DNA from: Eremophila alpestris peregrina
Taxonomy: Eukaryota > Chordata > Aves > Passeriformes > Alaudidae
Length of the DNA: 64,000 nt
Assembly (NCBI GenBank): GCA_009792885.1
Contig: WMCF01000008.1
Span: 16,354,952 to 16,418,951 of the forward strand
Direction: 5' to 3'
Under the pieces are notes generated by a model. That model did no database searches. It was not told where the DNA came from and saw nothing but the letters and a program-made list of their open reading frames with translations. A program made the translations under genes and the position numbers. Below are positions 14,301-26,734 of the stretch, in pieces (positions within the stretch are counted from its first letter, which is position 1; every line of letters begins with the position of its first letter).

Positions 14301-14407
14301 GCCAAATTGTGAACCTTCTTAAATGTCAAGTGTCTCATTAGAGTCATAGTCACAATAGAGACTATTAGTGTTCAGAAACTATCTGAAGATTTCCTTTGAA
14401 CTGGTCA

Positions 14408-14448
14408 AAATCCAGGACTGGAAGGTGTGAGCAGATCTTTCCTTAGAG
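14408..14448. repeat. 41-bp direct repeat, copy 1
   Basis: This segment begins AAATCCAGGACTGGAAGGTG and ends TTTCCTTAGAG. It recurs at 14,940-14,980 with 4 mismatches in 41 positions, 532 bp downstream in the same orientation. Sequence outside the 41 bp does not obviously match. The pair could be pieces of one dispersed repeat family I do not recognise, or remnants of a small segmental duplication. Confidence 0.8.
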
Positions 14449-14939
14449 TTGCCCCTTTCAGCTGTCAGGAACGATTGTCATATTAGGTACTGAAAAATAG
14501 ATAAAAACTCGTCCTTTGTTTCCTGTCCTGCTGCCTAGAAAGGGAGGATGCACCAATGTGTGGAATCAACAGTTGTGAAAAGCCAAAGGAAGCACAGAAA
14601 TGACAAGGAGATTAGGGCGAAGGACTAGGTGAAAGCTAGAGGAAGATAAACATTTTGCTTCAGTATATATTGGACTCTTAACAATAGTACTCTTGTCCCT
14701 GAGATGTGGAAATGATAATGCCAGTAAATCTCACAGAGGTGCTGTCAAGAGTTTTCATGATCATCTCCAGCATATTCAAGTAGGTATTATACACAGCACA
14801 AAAAGAAAATAATAAAGAAATATATAACAATGTATTACATGGTGAAATGATGTGCAGGAAATACAGGGCTCCATAATGAATGATAGAAACCACAAAGTAT
14901 CAATTACAGTGTTTGAAGTATGTTTCCATTGTAACCACT

Positions 14940-14980
14940 AAATCCAGGACTGGAAGGTGTAAACAGAATTTTCCTTAGAG
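14940..14980. repeat. 41-bp direct repeat, copy 2
   Basis: Second copy of the repeat at 14,408-14,448. The four differences fall in positions 22-31 of the unit, while the first 21 and last 10 bases are identical. It is followed by GTAGGTACCC, unlike copy 1, so the similarity ends abruptly. Confidence 0.8.
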
Positions 14981-17787
14981 GTAGGTACCCTATGGAAAAA
15001 TAATTGTAATCATGGTATTAAAAAAAAAAACAAAAAACAAAAAACGTTAAAAACTGTCAGATACTGATGCCTGATTCATAAACTGTCATCAAATTTTAGC
15101 AAAAAAAGCAAAAGGAGCAGTCACAAATCAGTAAGGTATTTATACATTCTGAGGTTTCCAGTCATCACTGTCTAACATATTTGTAACTTACCTTTTGCAT
15201 ACTGTCTCGAGCATAAGGAACAGGCAAAGGAAAGACCTTTGCATCCTGGCAGGAATTCAGTGTGTATTTTACTGTGCTTCACACTATTGCATAAGATTTT
15301 CCAACTTTCATCTGAAGACAGACTTTTTTTTAACACACCCCTTAATCCACATATGTGTTTAAATCACAGCAGAATATCTGGAAGACTTTTAGAGGTACAT
15401 GATACTTTATCATTTCAAGATGTTAATTAGAAAATATTGCTATTTTAGTTGCAGAAGTGTGTATTGCTGACAAAAGAAAAAGTGCCTAATGTACATTATA
15501 TGTCCTCTGTTGGCTGATTCCCTTTTAATTTGCAGCATATTTTCTTTACACTAGTTTGTGTGCTTAGATGTGTCCTCATTCGACTTTTGGCTCAAGCAAA
15601 TAACTCCAGAAATGAAGGCTATGCCTACTGAGATCACTTCCTGCTGAAGTCTGGTTTCTTGGCTGAGAAACTGGCTTCTCTTGTTCCTGCTGGAAAGTAT
15701 TTACAATGGGGATGTTGTAGTATAGTGGCAAAGTTATTCCAGGACATGTTCACGAGTATAAATAGACATACGAATAGTTATGCTAAAGAATCATACAAGG
15801 CAATGAAACTAAAACCTGCTCCTAATAATTTTCAGTCTAGGTTTTCAATTTCCGTGTTAGGAGTCCTACAGCCAACTCATCACTAAAGGGTGTTGGTATC
15901 CCAGACAGGGAATGACCATCCTCTATTTCTGCTCATGAAATGGCTTTTATGAATACTCAATTATTCAAATACCTTGAAAGGTTATAGCGATACACTAAAA
16001 ATTGTTCTTGTGAAAGCTATATGTATGCCAAAATTCCTCTGAGCGCTCTTAATACAGGCAGGGTCCGTGTGTGGTGTGTTTGCTGTCGTGCTGCTGGTCC
16101 CAGAAGTGCTGTGTGCAACAGTGCTGGAGCTCAGGAGAAGCAGTGTCTGCAAGTCCTGCCTGTTGTGTGCAGCAGGGCCTGGAGGCACAGGCACAGAGGT
16201 GAGGAGCTGGAAAGAGCTGGGAAGAGAACTGAGGTTTAGTTGCATCCTTAGACTGTTTATTCCTCTCATGAGGATTGGTAGAACCATCCTGCACTACCTT
16301 TCCTAAGGTGGTTACTTTAGTGGGTACAAAAAGTTGTTTCCAGGAGTTGAATCTGTGATTGCTTCTGTGGGCCATGTTCAGGTGTTTCTATGGTTCAGGA
16401 AGAAATTATTTTAACTGCCCTGTTTGCAAACAAAAATACAGAAATCTTAAGCAATGTGTAACCCATTTCAGCTTTTGATATGAAGACCTGTTGTAGGTAA
16501 ATCTAATGACACCTGTTTTCTGTAGTTGATATTCAGGCATATTTACTTATTACTCATTAGAAAAATGGTAGTGTGACCTTTTCTTTTGACCCCTTTTTTT
16601 ACCTAACCATAATATTTAGATATATTCTTATTACCAAAGTTATTTCCTGTGTTCTGCTGCTTGTCCTGACACCTCTTACATATATCTACTTCTTTTAAAA
16701 CTCCTGTAACTGCAAAAAAAATTAACAATCAAATAATAACAAATAATAGACAATTTTTATTAAAGATACCTTTTTCTTACTTTTTCTTTCAGTTGCTGCT
16801 CTACCTTTCTAAAAAAACACTGCAACAAATAGTTCTACAGGAAAATCATGCAGATAATATTGATTTGTCAGAAACATTCCATAAAGTAAATGATTAAAAA
16901 TTAAGGAATTCCATTCTCTTTATGAATTAATGCCTTTGTAATGCACTGTTATCCAATATATATACAAGAATGTGCAAATAGATATGTAGTTCCTGCTCAT
17001 ATTACTGTTGTCATCGCTGCTACGTTTTTCCCAGAAACAGATTCTAAGACCTTCTGGCTTCTTCCTTTTTCTGAGTTAACCAGTCTTGGGCAGCCTGCCA
17101 AGCAGATGAGATTTCTAACTTATAAGTAGTTTGTGCTCATTGTCCCTCCATGCCTTTAGTGTATTACCTTCCTCTCCTGCAGGGGCATTGGTGTGAACCT
17201 TGAGTCAAAATGAGGTGCTCCAGCCTGTGTCCTCCTGTACATAACACCTCACCAGCCAGAGCCCATCTTAGGTCTCCAAATCCCCTTTGTACTTCTATGG
17301 CATGTATGTGCTAGACAGCGTGACAGATTGTTGATATTATGGAAGTTTCTAAAACACTAGCATTAGATTGTGATAAAGGAGTTATTTATTTCCAGGTTTA
17401 TATTGGAGAGAAAAGAGACATATCTCCCCAGTCCCTCCTGAAGTGTATTGAGCTTGATATTTGAACTGTTACTTCAGTGCAGCAGAAAAGTCTATATATG
17501 AGGTGAGAGCCCAGTATCAGTAACACAGGCACTGTGCAGTTCTGTAACTTGCCCTTTATGTAGGTATCCAACATTAGGAAACATTTGTTCACAAGAGCAA
17601 AAAGACCCAGTGGAAAGGCATCTTTTCAACTGGCACCTCTTCAACTATTTCTGATGAATTAAACTGACCTTTAGAAAGACACGTCTGGGCTGGCACTGCA
17701 GCCAGGGTTTCTATTTTTTCAGTGTGTGTGTGCACAGGAAGGGAACAGTGAGCAGGGCTGGGAGCTATTGTTGGTGGCCAGGCAGTG
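14981..17787. other. Non-coding stretch, no gene seen
   Basis: Apart from the A-rich patch near 15,020, I see no repeat or gene. About 16,040-16,215 is locally richer in G and C and has overlapping open frames on both strands. They are mutually exclusive, lack a recognisable domain and begin without convincing context, so I do not call a gene. Confidence 0.5.
15020..15045 (+). repeat. A-rich simple sequence
   Basis: Runs of A interrupted by single C bases, followed by CGTTAAAAAC. This is simple sequence with no sign of a retroposed gene upstream. Confidence 0.7.
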
Positions 17788-17916
17788 CGTGCAGCAGGGA
17801 CGCCCCGAGCAGGGCTGTGAGCGGTGCCACTGCCCCGCCGCGCTCCCTGCCCGCACACGGACCTGCCGAGGTGTGTGAGGCACGGAACACCGTGACCTTC
17901 CTGAAAGGCAACCCCG
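17788..17916. other. Isolated CpG-dense, GC-rich patch
   Basis: I count 13 CpG dinucleotides between 17,788 and 17,916, including the cluster CCCCGCCGCGCTCCC, while the flanks are AT-rich and almost free of CpG. Such density usually marks an unmethylated promoter or enhancer, or an insertion young enough not to have lost its CpGs to deamination. It is shorter than a standard CpG island. Open frames cross it on both strands but show no recognisable protein. A GC-rich LTR fragment is a reasonable alternative that I cannot confirm by eye. Confidence 0.6.
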
Positions 17917-18981
17917 GCATTTCAATGGTCTGAAGGGTTATGTTGGATTATAACAATATCTGTGGACAGCCCTCTGAGGGAAAGAAGTGGGGGGAACTCT
18001 TTGGGTGTTTGGTGGGTTGGTTTCTTCCCAAGAAAAACAGTCCAAGTTTAACATTTTTATTTTAAAGACAAGTGCAGACAGAAAAAGTCTAATAGGAATT
18101 CAGAATTTTGTTACCTAAATAAAACTTTTTATACATACACAGATGTATCCAGTTGTCTTACGAGTATTTACTGTATTACAAACAAATCAACTTAGAAACA
18201 AAAGGTCATACATTTAGTGCTTAGACTGAAGGCTATCAGACAAACTCAGATTGTGTTCATAAACTGGAGGGATTAATTTTTTCTTAGGAAAATTCAGTGT
18301 ATGAACTGGAGGGTGTGTTGAAAATCCACACTTGGAAAATCTTTGAAAAACTTGAAAAATACTGTTTTGTAGCTGTTAGAAGTGGAGTCCCAAACTCTTT
18401 TGAAGGTGGAGCTTGTCAGAAGAGAGAATTCCAACAGAGTTTCCAAAGCCTGCTTTATAACATTTGCAATAGAAAATATCAGTTCCAAAGCCCTGATTCA
18501 TCTTGATTTTAGCCACCTGAATGAGTTTAAATAAGAACTAATATTGTATTCAGCTCTCTCTATAGAGAGCACTGAGAATAAGAGGCACTTCTGAGTTAGT
18601 AACTTCCAACAGGAAAACTTTACTCTCTGTAGGTACTTTATTTAAATTTTAGTCAAATCTGCATACAAGTTCTTTCCCTTCTCTCTACTGTCTCTTTTTT
18701 TACATTCCACAGATGGAATTCTGACATTTTTGTACCATCGAATATGTGATGGAGAAGAAATGATCTTGTGTCTAAAGTGTTGTAGGTGCGTTGACAACAG
18801 GACTAGGTGTAGAATCTCGCCACAGGAATGGGACTATTGCCAGGAAATAGTAATGAAGAAAGAGCACAAAGCCTTTACATATTTATTTGTCTGATATCTC
18901 CTAAATACATATGTATGATGAAGACTCAGTGCTAGAACAAGTACTCAGATAAGACCCCGAAGCTGTCAGCTAAACTTCAAT
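17917..18981. other. Non-coding stretch, no gene seen
   Basis: Ordinary AT-rich DNA. A short hairpin-like inverted repeat (GCTCTCT/AGAGAGC, 18,553-18,570) is the only structure I notice. The open frames near 18,300-18,500 lie on opposite strands over the same bases and are not credible genes. Confidence 0.55.
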
Positions 18982-19202
18982 AAAACATTAAGCACAAAAC
19001 TTTAAGAAATTGTTCGGACTTTTGAACTACACTGCAGTATAGCTAATATACTTATATACTTAATATATTTACTTTTTTTTTTTTTTTTTTTGGTGCCAGA
19101 AAACATTAAGCACAAAACTTTAAGAAATTGTTCGGACTTTTGAACTACACTGCAGTATAGCTAATATACTTATATACTTTATATATTTACTTTTTTTTTT
19201 TT
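18982..19202. repeat. Tandem duplication, 118-bp period, with T runs
   Basis: The segment from 18,982 (AAAACATTAAGCACAAAACT) to the T run ending at 19,091 is repeated from 19,100 to the T run ending at 19,202. In the shared non-T part I see one difference, TTAATATATT against TTTATATATT. The T runs are 19 and 12 bases long. Between the copies lies GGTGCCAGAAAA (19,092-19,103), which recurs after another T run at 19,363. Near-identity means the duplication is either very recent or an assembly artefact. Confidence 0.9.
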
Positions 19203-19336
19203 AACATATCTCCCTTCCCACAAATAAGAGAAAGCCTCCAAAACTCCAATACCCACCAAGAACACACCATCAACCAATCAACCACCATTCCTGACCATTG
19301 TGATTGAAAAGTACCATGCCAAAAAATTCCAGTTGG

Positions 19337-19374
19337 NTTTTTTTTTTTTTTTTTTTTTTTTTGGTGCCAGAAAA
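19337..19374. other. Ambiguous base N followed by 25-base T run
   Basis: Position 19,337 is the only N I see in the window. It is followed by 25 T (19,338-19,362) and then GGTGCCAGAAAA (19,363-19,374), the same 12 bases that join the two duplicate copies at 19,092. The coincidence of an N, a long homopolymer and a repeated junction suggests that the assembler mis-joined reads at poly(T) here. Confidence 0.85.
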
Positions 19375-22300
19375 GAATAATTATCTTTGCTGAAACTAAC
19401 AGTAGCTGGCAGTTATATAAATATTTTGTTACTTAAGAGATATTTGAAGGTTGCTTATAGTTACCTTTTGTCTCAGATATGTGAAAGACTGGGAAGAAAG
19501 AAACTCAGCTGATGAAAAAAAAAATCTTCAATCAATTTGGTTAGATTGAACAGTTAACAGCAGGAGATAAAAAAAGAAACAGTGTAAGAAACAGCATAAG
19601 TATTGCATGTTTGGAGTGCAACAACAGATTGTTTCAGGATAAGTGTAGGTATAAATCTTTTGCAATGGTTACTATCCGTGTAACAACCACAAAGAAAAAA
19701 ATGTCCATGCTTCTATTTGGAAACCGAAGGCTGTTGTGAAATTTCCAACTAGTTCATTCAAAGAGTCAGGAAAAGAGTGTTGCTCTAATGGCTGCCTGTT
19801 CCTTGTTGGTGTTCAATTGTGATGGAAAGATTTCAGAAAAAGGCTATGCCTGAGATTTTTAACTTTCTGAATCCAAAGTTTAAAAATCTCATGATTTTGT
19901 GATCTGAGGACAGACGCTGGAAAAACTAAAGTATACCAGATTCTGCAGAAGCATTAAGCAGGCAATTCTCCATCTGAAGGAAAAAGATGTACTGTGATAT
20001 TAAAACACAGTATTTACTTACAAATTGACTGTCATATTCTGCAATTCTGGATTATTTTCAGAGCAATAAGGCCAGGATAACAACTGCTATTTATAAGAAT
20101 AATTAATTTAGATTTGTGATGAATAGTTACGAAATATTTGAGGTGCAGTGCAGCTCTACTATGAAAAGAAAAAGTACCTCTTCTTGGGCCATTAATGGTG
20201 GCTATTCTGGAGTTATCAATCAGCTGAGTTCATTTGGAGATGAGTTCATTACACTAGGGGACATGAAATTAAAAAGAAAAAACCAACAGATAAAGGCTCC
20301 TTACACACAGGTCATGTAAAGAGGTAGAAAAAAGATTGTCTATCTCAGTACATGCAAGTGGAGATTGCAGTAAAACAATCTTTCCTCAGATTTCCTCAGA
20401 TCACTGTCTAAACTTTAAAGGGACACATGTTCAATGACAGGAGGGAATGTCAAAGAAAAGAGAGGATCTGTGAGTGGATAGGAAATAGATGAGAGCACTT
20501 TCCCATCCAGTCAATCTATCTGACAAAAATCTAATATAAGAAAGGAAATTTAAGTCATCTGTAGGAGTATTCAGCCTGCCTCAGAGCAGGAGCTTTAGAC
20601 ATTTTATCAGGGTTAAGATAGATAAAGATCAGACACAGAAAAAAATCCACCCCAAAACCTAAAACTTATCCTTCTTGGTTTATCCTTCAGGGAATTTCTG
20701 GGAACTCCTGAAAGAACAGTGTCCTTGGCTGTTATTCACACCAAAGAGCTTTCCCTGGGACCCCTCTACAGCCATTCTCTCTTTCAAGAATAGCACAAAA
20801 TGGCTACAGCAGGTGGTAAAAGCTTTCTGGTAATCTTTTATTCTGCTGTGTTACCAGGTGATAATTGAGGAGCACAGTTCATTCTCATGGCTCTGAGATT
20901 TTCCTGGCTCTTCTGCAGTATATGTGACCTGGAAATGTTCCTTGTGAACTCTTTGCACACATGCTTCTTCCCACCTGCCCTCAACCCTTACTCATGTTTC
21001 CAGTGGAGCTGTTGGGGTCCCTGGAGAGCTGACCAGGGTGAGGCCTCATCGCCAACACTGTTGCTGATCAGCTGTGTGAAGGATAATTTTTAAATTGCCC
21101 AAGATGTATTTGTGTGTTTTTGCTTCCAGTTGCATGTCCAAAATCTGCAAAGCAGATCTGTATCTAAAAGACGAAAACAAAAAACATAGAATAAAAAAAG
21201 TGCTGCTACTCCAGACATTGACATTTCAGATTTAAACTAATATCTTCCAGGAAGATGTGTAAATAAAGTGGGTGAAAATTGTCCTAGGCAAATTCCAACA
21301 AAATACTCAGAATTCTGCCAAGAGCAAGACTGACACTATAAATCTTAATTAATTCAACGAATATACATTAATATAGTCCACCCAAAATTTTCCTATTCCT
21401 CAATAGATCATCAATCAATGTTTGTAAAATGCTTTGAAGAGGACAAGGACCATTTGAATACCACATATTAGTCATTAATATTATTGGTAGTGTTGTTGAC
21501 TTGATTTGAAGAGTTTCATGTGATGACTTTTAAAATAAATTACTGGTGAAATGACAACTGAACAGTGTATGAAAGGAAGCTCAAAACATTCCATCAACAC
21601 AGTGTTCTATATTCTTCTTGAAAGCACACTGATTTTTACTTATTGCAGGTCTTTCTTATATTAAATGAAAACATCTGTCTGGGATTTCTAAAAAAACTGG
21701 AGAACAAATGGAAATGAGATGCAGCATTCCTATCTTTCAATTGTACTTTTTATTAATTGCAGATCAGACTACAATCCAGGATTCAGGTGCGGTGATGTGT
21801 TCAAGGAGAGGGCCCCAGAAAATCTACACATGAAATGTGTGAAAGCATGTCCATACCACTCTGGAGCAGCAAAGGGCTAGGATTCCTCAGTGAGGTCCAG
21901 AGGGGTCCTTCCACCCAAACCTCACAGCTCAGCACTCCCTCAGGGACTCTGGAGGCCCTTGAGGTGGGGTTAGACCACTGCTGTGCCCCAGCAAGGAAGC
22001 CACATATCCTTGCCATCAGTGCTTAGGGATAACACCCATCCACTTTTTTAAAATTTAAAATTTTAAATTTTTGCTCAGTATAAAATTGAGAGATGATTAT
22101 AGAAGTCAGGTTCAGATTTGGAACTGTTCTTTTTCACAGGAAAATGAGGATTCTTACTGGGGAATAATTCAAGCCCTTCTTGGTTTCTGTCATTTAGTGA
22201 CTTCATTCTCTAGGTTCCTGGGTATTTACCTTTGATCATTCTTCTACAAGAATAACATTTGAAATTATCATTGTATTTACAAATACAATTTTCAAACTGT

Positions 22301-24019
22301 GTCCATGAAAAAATCTGAAATTAATGATTGAGTACATGTGATTCATACACCATGATTTTGAATTCAGAAATCCCCTTTTGAAAAAAAAAAAGTTTTGTAA
22401 ATTAAGAGACAAAAAATATTCTTAGTATAAACTCAGCAAGAAGTAATTTTTAACTAATTATTCATTAATAAAAAGCTTTGCACAGCTTATTCTAGTTCTC
22501 TTAGGACAGATTATTTTACAATTAGATTAAAGGATATTGATTATTAGGATACAGTTTCTTCTCATATTCATTCTGTTTTCTTCTACTTTTTCCTTCAGTA
22601 ATTTTTAAATACATTATTCATAATGTAATTTAATAATATAATTTTTATAATACAATCAGATGCAAAGAACCCAGACTTTTAATTTGGAATGTATAGCTTT
22701 GTAAATAAATTATCTATTTTTGTAGTTCTGTGAAATGGACACTTTTTCCTTTCAAAATATTCCCAAGATTGAATTTGTTCTTAATTTATATTATGTAAGT
22801 AGTGTAAAGCTTTGCTTTTAATAACAAAACTTTTAGTGGTGAAAAATACCTGAACAAGGTCTAATTTGGGAGGGAAGCCTTAACCCAATTAAAGAAGATA
22901 AAAGTTGCAAAGGATATTGTGCTCATTGACATAATACAAGCATTTTCTTTCCTGCTCCTGCTCTTAAACATCTTAAATGAACACACCTGCTCTATTAAAC
23001 AGTTTGCAGCTCCTAAAAATAAACCTTAAGTTCATAGGAAAAAAAAAAGGCACTGATATCATGATGGTAGTAATACCAGTCTGTTATTGGTCACATAAAT
23101 TCCAGAATTTCGTTAGAAGTTCAGATGATTTGTTTGAAAAGGAATCCCACACAAAATAAAGCTTGACTTCAAATCTTGAGATCTGTAAAGGGATCTGAAA
23201 AGACCATTTAATGTTTGATTCTTTCATCTTAAATTAGGTAACAGCCTTGCTGTGAGATAAAGGAGATTCTGCAATAGTAGTCCAGCTAAAATACATGATC
23301 TTTGCTCCAGACAGGGGTGACAGATAATTAGATGCAATACCTACTAGAATAATACTTTAGAATTGGGAAATCAAAATTGCAAAATGATACTTAACAAAGC
23401 CTAATGGTCATTAACTATTTAATACTCACAGCACTTTTATGAGAGAAGGTAATTGTATTTTCTATTTACATTAAGTTCCTCATGCAAAATTCATAAAGGA
23501 AATCAACATATTCTAAGACACATATAAGAAGATGAGCCTTATTTTTGGCATGATGGCTCTGCACTGCTCTTTCTGCCAGTCTTAAAAGCCACAAAGAAAA
23601 AGGACAGGTGAGGTGAAGAAGAGTGAGGTGAGGTAAAGGAGTTCTGGGGGTCAAGCACTGGATAAAGGATCCCAAGGTTACAGCATCACTTGATGCCAGA
23701 GTTCTCATGTGAGGACAGGTGCAGAAAGTGAAAGGAAGGGGAGCCAGGGTAAACTGTATGACCTTAATTCAGATGTGTACCTACCCTTTTATAGCTGGGG
23801 GGAAAGGTCTTTTTGTCTTGATATCATAGACCACTGGTAAACCTTACTACCAGGCACTGCAGATTTGTAACAGAGGTGCTACAGCCAACTCTGAGGCACA
23901 GCACTTCTTGCAATACTTGAGAAGTGTTGGGGCCACCTTGCAAAGCTTTTTAATCCCTTCTAAAAGTATTTCTGCAGGAGGTTGTAATCCAGCTCTCAGG
24001 GATTTCCAGTGCATATACA
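19375..24019. other. Non-coding stretch, no gene seen
   Basis: AT-rich DNA without a recognised gene or interspersed repeat. The patch at 21,775-22,030 is richer in G and C, with overlapping frames of about 70 codons on opposite strands that I cannot identify. A 22-bp perfect AT palindrome at 22,050-22,071 is simple sequence. About 23,605-23,640 is a purine-rich GAGGTGAAG-like patch. Confidence 0.55.
22050..22071. repeat. 22-bp AT-only palindrome
   Basis: The bases AAATTTAAAA (22,051-22,060) and TTTTAAATTT (22,061-22,070), with one more base on each side, read identically on both strands. AT-only palindromes of this size occur by chance in AT-rich intergenic DNA. Confidence 0.7.
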
Positions 24020-24150
24020 GCTTTATTATCTCTGTTCCACTGCTGAGCATACAGAGCTAGAGATGTTGGCTGACTTGCCCAGGGCCAAACAACACCATGG
24101 TGACAAATGGTTTCCTAGTTTCCAGAGTAATGTCTTTGCCATTGCTCTCA
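24020..24150 (+). mobile_element. Possible MIR-like ancient SINE remnant
   Basis: The order of short matches resembles the middle of a MIR (CORE-SINE) element as I recall it: TTTATTATCTCTGTTCCACT, then CTGAGCATACAGAGCTAGAG, then GCTGACTTGCCCAGGGCCA, and at the end TGTCTTTGCCATTGCT. MIR-type elements occur in amniote genomes including birds as very old, inactive copies. The tRNA-derived 5' end with its Pol III boxes is not visible here. The match is by eye, and short G+C-containing words can mislead, so this is tentative. Confidence 0.4.
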
Positions 24151-26734
24151 TGGCATGAAAATCAAAAAAGAGATTCAGAAAACAGTATTTTGTTATCTGT
24201 GAATTCTCCTACACTAGGCTTTTCAGTTTATTTTTATTAGCAAATTATTGCCTATACTTCTTAATAATATGAGAATCCAACCCAAACAACCTAGAATGTG
24301 GTCTTTTTACACTAAATTTAGATGTCTCTGATTTGAGAAAAGACAGGATAATAGTATCACCTTCACACAATTTTATGTTAAAAATTTAAATAAGACAAAT
24401 TTTGGTATTGTGCTAGATATACATTTCTTGTTATTCTACACATTGCTTACTACATCCATACTCTTCCTTTACTGCTCTTTTACAAATCCCCAAATTCCTA
24501 ATCGGAAATATTTATTTTTAAATATGTTGACAAAAAATATCTTCCCCTTACTTCCTCAAATTGTTGCAGGCCCAAACCACATGTTGGTGATATACCATCC
24601 TAAGGTGCAAGACAGAAAAATCATGTTTCTTTACTCTGTCAGTGTAAATCCCATTCTGGGGAAGAAAACATTTCCAGGTTTCCACTGGGATTTCATATTC
24701 ACCTCTAGCCTTGGAATTTCCCAGCAATATCAGATTTGTAAACCACAAAATTTTGCAGTTCAAGAAATTAAAAATAAAAAAAAATTAATAGGTTTTGTAG
24801 TATGTGATGACACTTCTAGAAAAAGGTCTGATGGTGTCTGAGGAAATTGGTTTTATAGATGAAAGGCTACGACAAGCAGTCACAATAAAAATGCAAATGC
24901 TTTAAAGTATTCTAAAATGTCATTTTGTAATAAAGGTGGTATTTGCCACCCATATAGTATAACGTTTTAGTCTAGTGTAATGTTTTATTGCTAGTAATTT
25001 GGTTCTCCAGTTGGAAGGTAATGAAGCCTGCACAAAATGATTTATAAACATATATATATATATATAAATATATTGTGCTTGTGTGATTTCTTGTGTGAAA
25101 ATCACTCTAGTTATTCAGCTAAGTCCTTTCAGAAGTCCTTCTCACAACTTGGCTACCATGAAAGAGACTGATTTTCATATGAGAAATGTATGTTTAATAA
25201 ATTAAATTCACTTTTGTCTTTAGATGTCATTCTGGATATTGTAGATTCTTCCTTTCTCTTCCTTAACAGTTATTTTTTAAATAATTTTTTTACTACAAGA
25301 TACATTTTTTTCACGTCTAACAGTACAGATTCAACAAAAAATTTTCTACAACAATAATTTATTTTATTTCTTCTTGCCTGTAGTAAATATGGCTGGGAAA
25401 AAAAAAAACAAAAAAACAAAACCTGTTATGGTGTGACCTAAACTAGAATTAGTTGATTGTTGAACATGAAATCTTCATCTGTATAGGACCAGAGATTCCT
25501 GTATGTGCTTGTATCAAGTGTGACAAAAATACAGCTTCAGGAAATAGCTATCACCCTATCCCTGGTCTGCTGTGCTGAACAATGATGTTGTTGATGGCAA
25601 CTGAAAGTGGCAAACAATTCAATAGACAATTGTAGAAAAATGTTGGAAAGATACGAGTTTGCTTGGTTGTTCAAACTCAGCAAAACAGAGACAGTCTGTC
25701 ATCCATAATTTGAAAAAACATTGTGGTTGCTCTGTGTGTGGGTTAACAGCATGAGTGGCACCTAAAGTCATTACAGAGATTACAAAAGCGAAACTGAATA
25801 GTACATTAAAGCTCATAACTGTTAGTTCTGGTCACAGAGCAATATTCTGTATTATCAACATTGACCCTTTTGTTTTAAACAATGGAAAGAAAGGGGCACA
25901 CCCCAATTTCACAGTTTATTACAGTCTCCAGATTTGTCAAATAATGTATAACTATGCTCTTTCTCTAAGTTTCCCTGTTTTAGTTTAAAAACTAATGCTT
26001 TAGTTTTTATAGCTCTTTATTTTTTTTGCCTGAAAAGTGATCTCCTTTTCCATTTGTTTGGTGTTCTTAGCTACCATCACCTTCCATGATAGTTTGAGAA
26101 TGCACTTAAAGTACATGATGCATGTAGAAAAAGGCACTGCATGGACCATACCTCACCTACAAAGCAAACTAGTTGTAGCATCTGCTTCTCTTTGATAAAT
26201 GTATCTAATGTTTTTCAAAAAGTAAGCTAATATTCTTTCATGGTAGTAAAGCTACCACTTTGCTGTAATAGAAAACATCTGTCTTTTATTTGAAGAGGTA
26301 CCAGAGGTTCATTTGTTTGTTTTTAAAGAATAGTAAAACTCAACTTTCAGGCAGAAAATTTCCAGCTGACTTGGGTAACAGCAAAAATTTATGAGAGTAG
26401 TGCTAGGAGTTTTTTGCCACAGCTGTCTGCAAATGGCCATGTCTTGCAAACTCACATTCCAGAATTAGTGCAAGGACTTTCCTCATTGCCATTCCCCTCC
26501 CTCCAGGAGTGGGGAGAAAACTTTCCTTTGCATTTTAGCAGTGCTAAAAACCTTTCCCTTTAGAAATGTTCTTGACGCAGCACTCTGCTTACTGCAGGTA
26601 ATGACTTAGTTTGGAGACTGAGCTTCCCATGCAACAGCCAAAGTATGATCTGAACTCTTCACTTGGATAATATGTTTTTTATTTCTCCCTGCAAAACAAG
26701 TGAGTCACTGGTTTTGCATCCATCATCATGCATG
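24151..26734. other. Non-coding stretch, no gene seen
   Basis: AT-rich DNA. The longest open frame of the whole window (143 codons, 24,410-24,841, plus) lies here, but it opens with GTG, is very hydrophobic and AT-driven, and resembles nothing known. A TA dinucleotide run occupies 25,050-25,066. Confidence 0.6.
25050..25066. repeat. Short (TA)n run
   Basis: Alternating T and A over about 17 bases, continuing imperfectly as AAATATAT. A simple microsatellite. Confidence 0.85.

Larger units (their letters stand above)
8683..14407. other. Non-coding stretch with simple repeats, no gene seen
   Basis: AT-rich DNA without a recognisable gene. It contains an 18-base T run at 9,181-9,198, a short (AAATT)n-like patch near 9,430-9,450, a 30-bp tandem duplication at 10,012-10,071, a TTTA repeat at 11,333-11,356 and a short TA run near 12,243. 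Open frames on the minus strand at 12,330-12,982 have more even composition but show no domain. Confidence 0.55.

Noticed and set aside
24410..24841. 143-codon plus-strand open frame, the longest in the window
   Set aside because: It opens with GTG, is hydrophobic and AT-driven, has no recognisable domain, and a frame of this length is expected somewhere in 64 kb of AT-rich DNA read in six frames.
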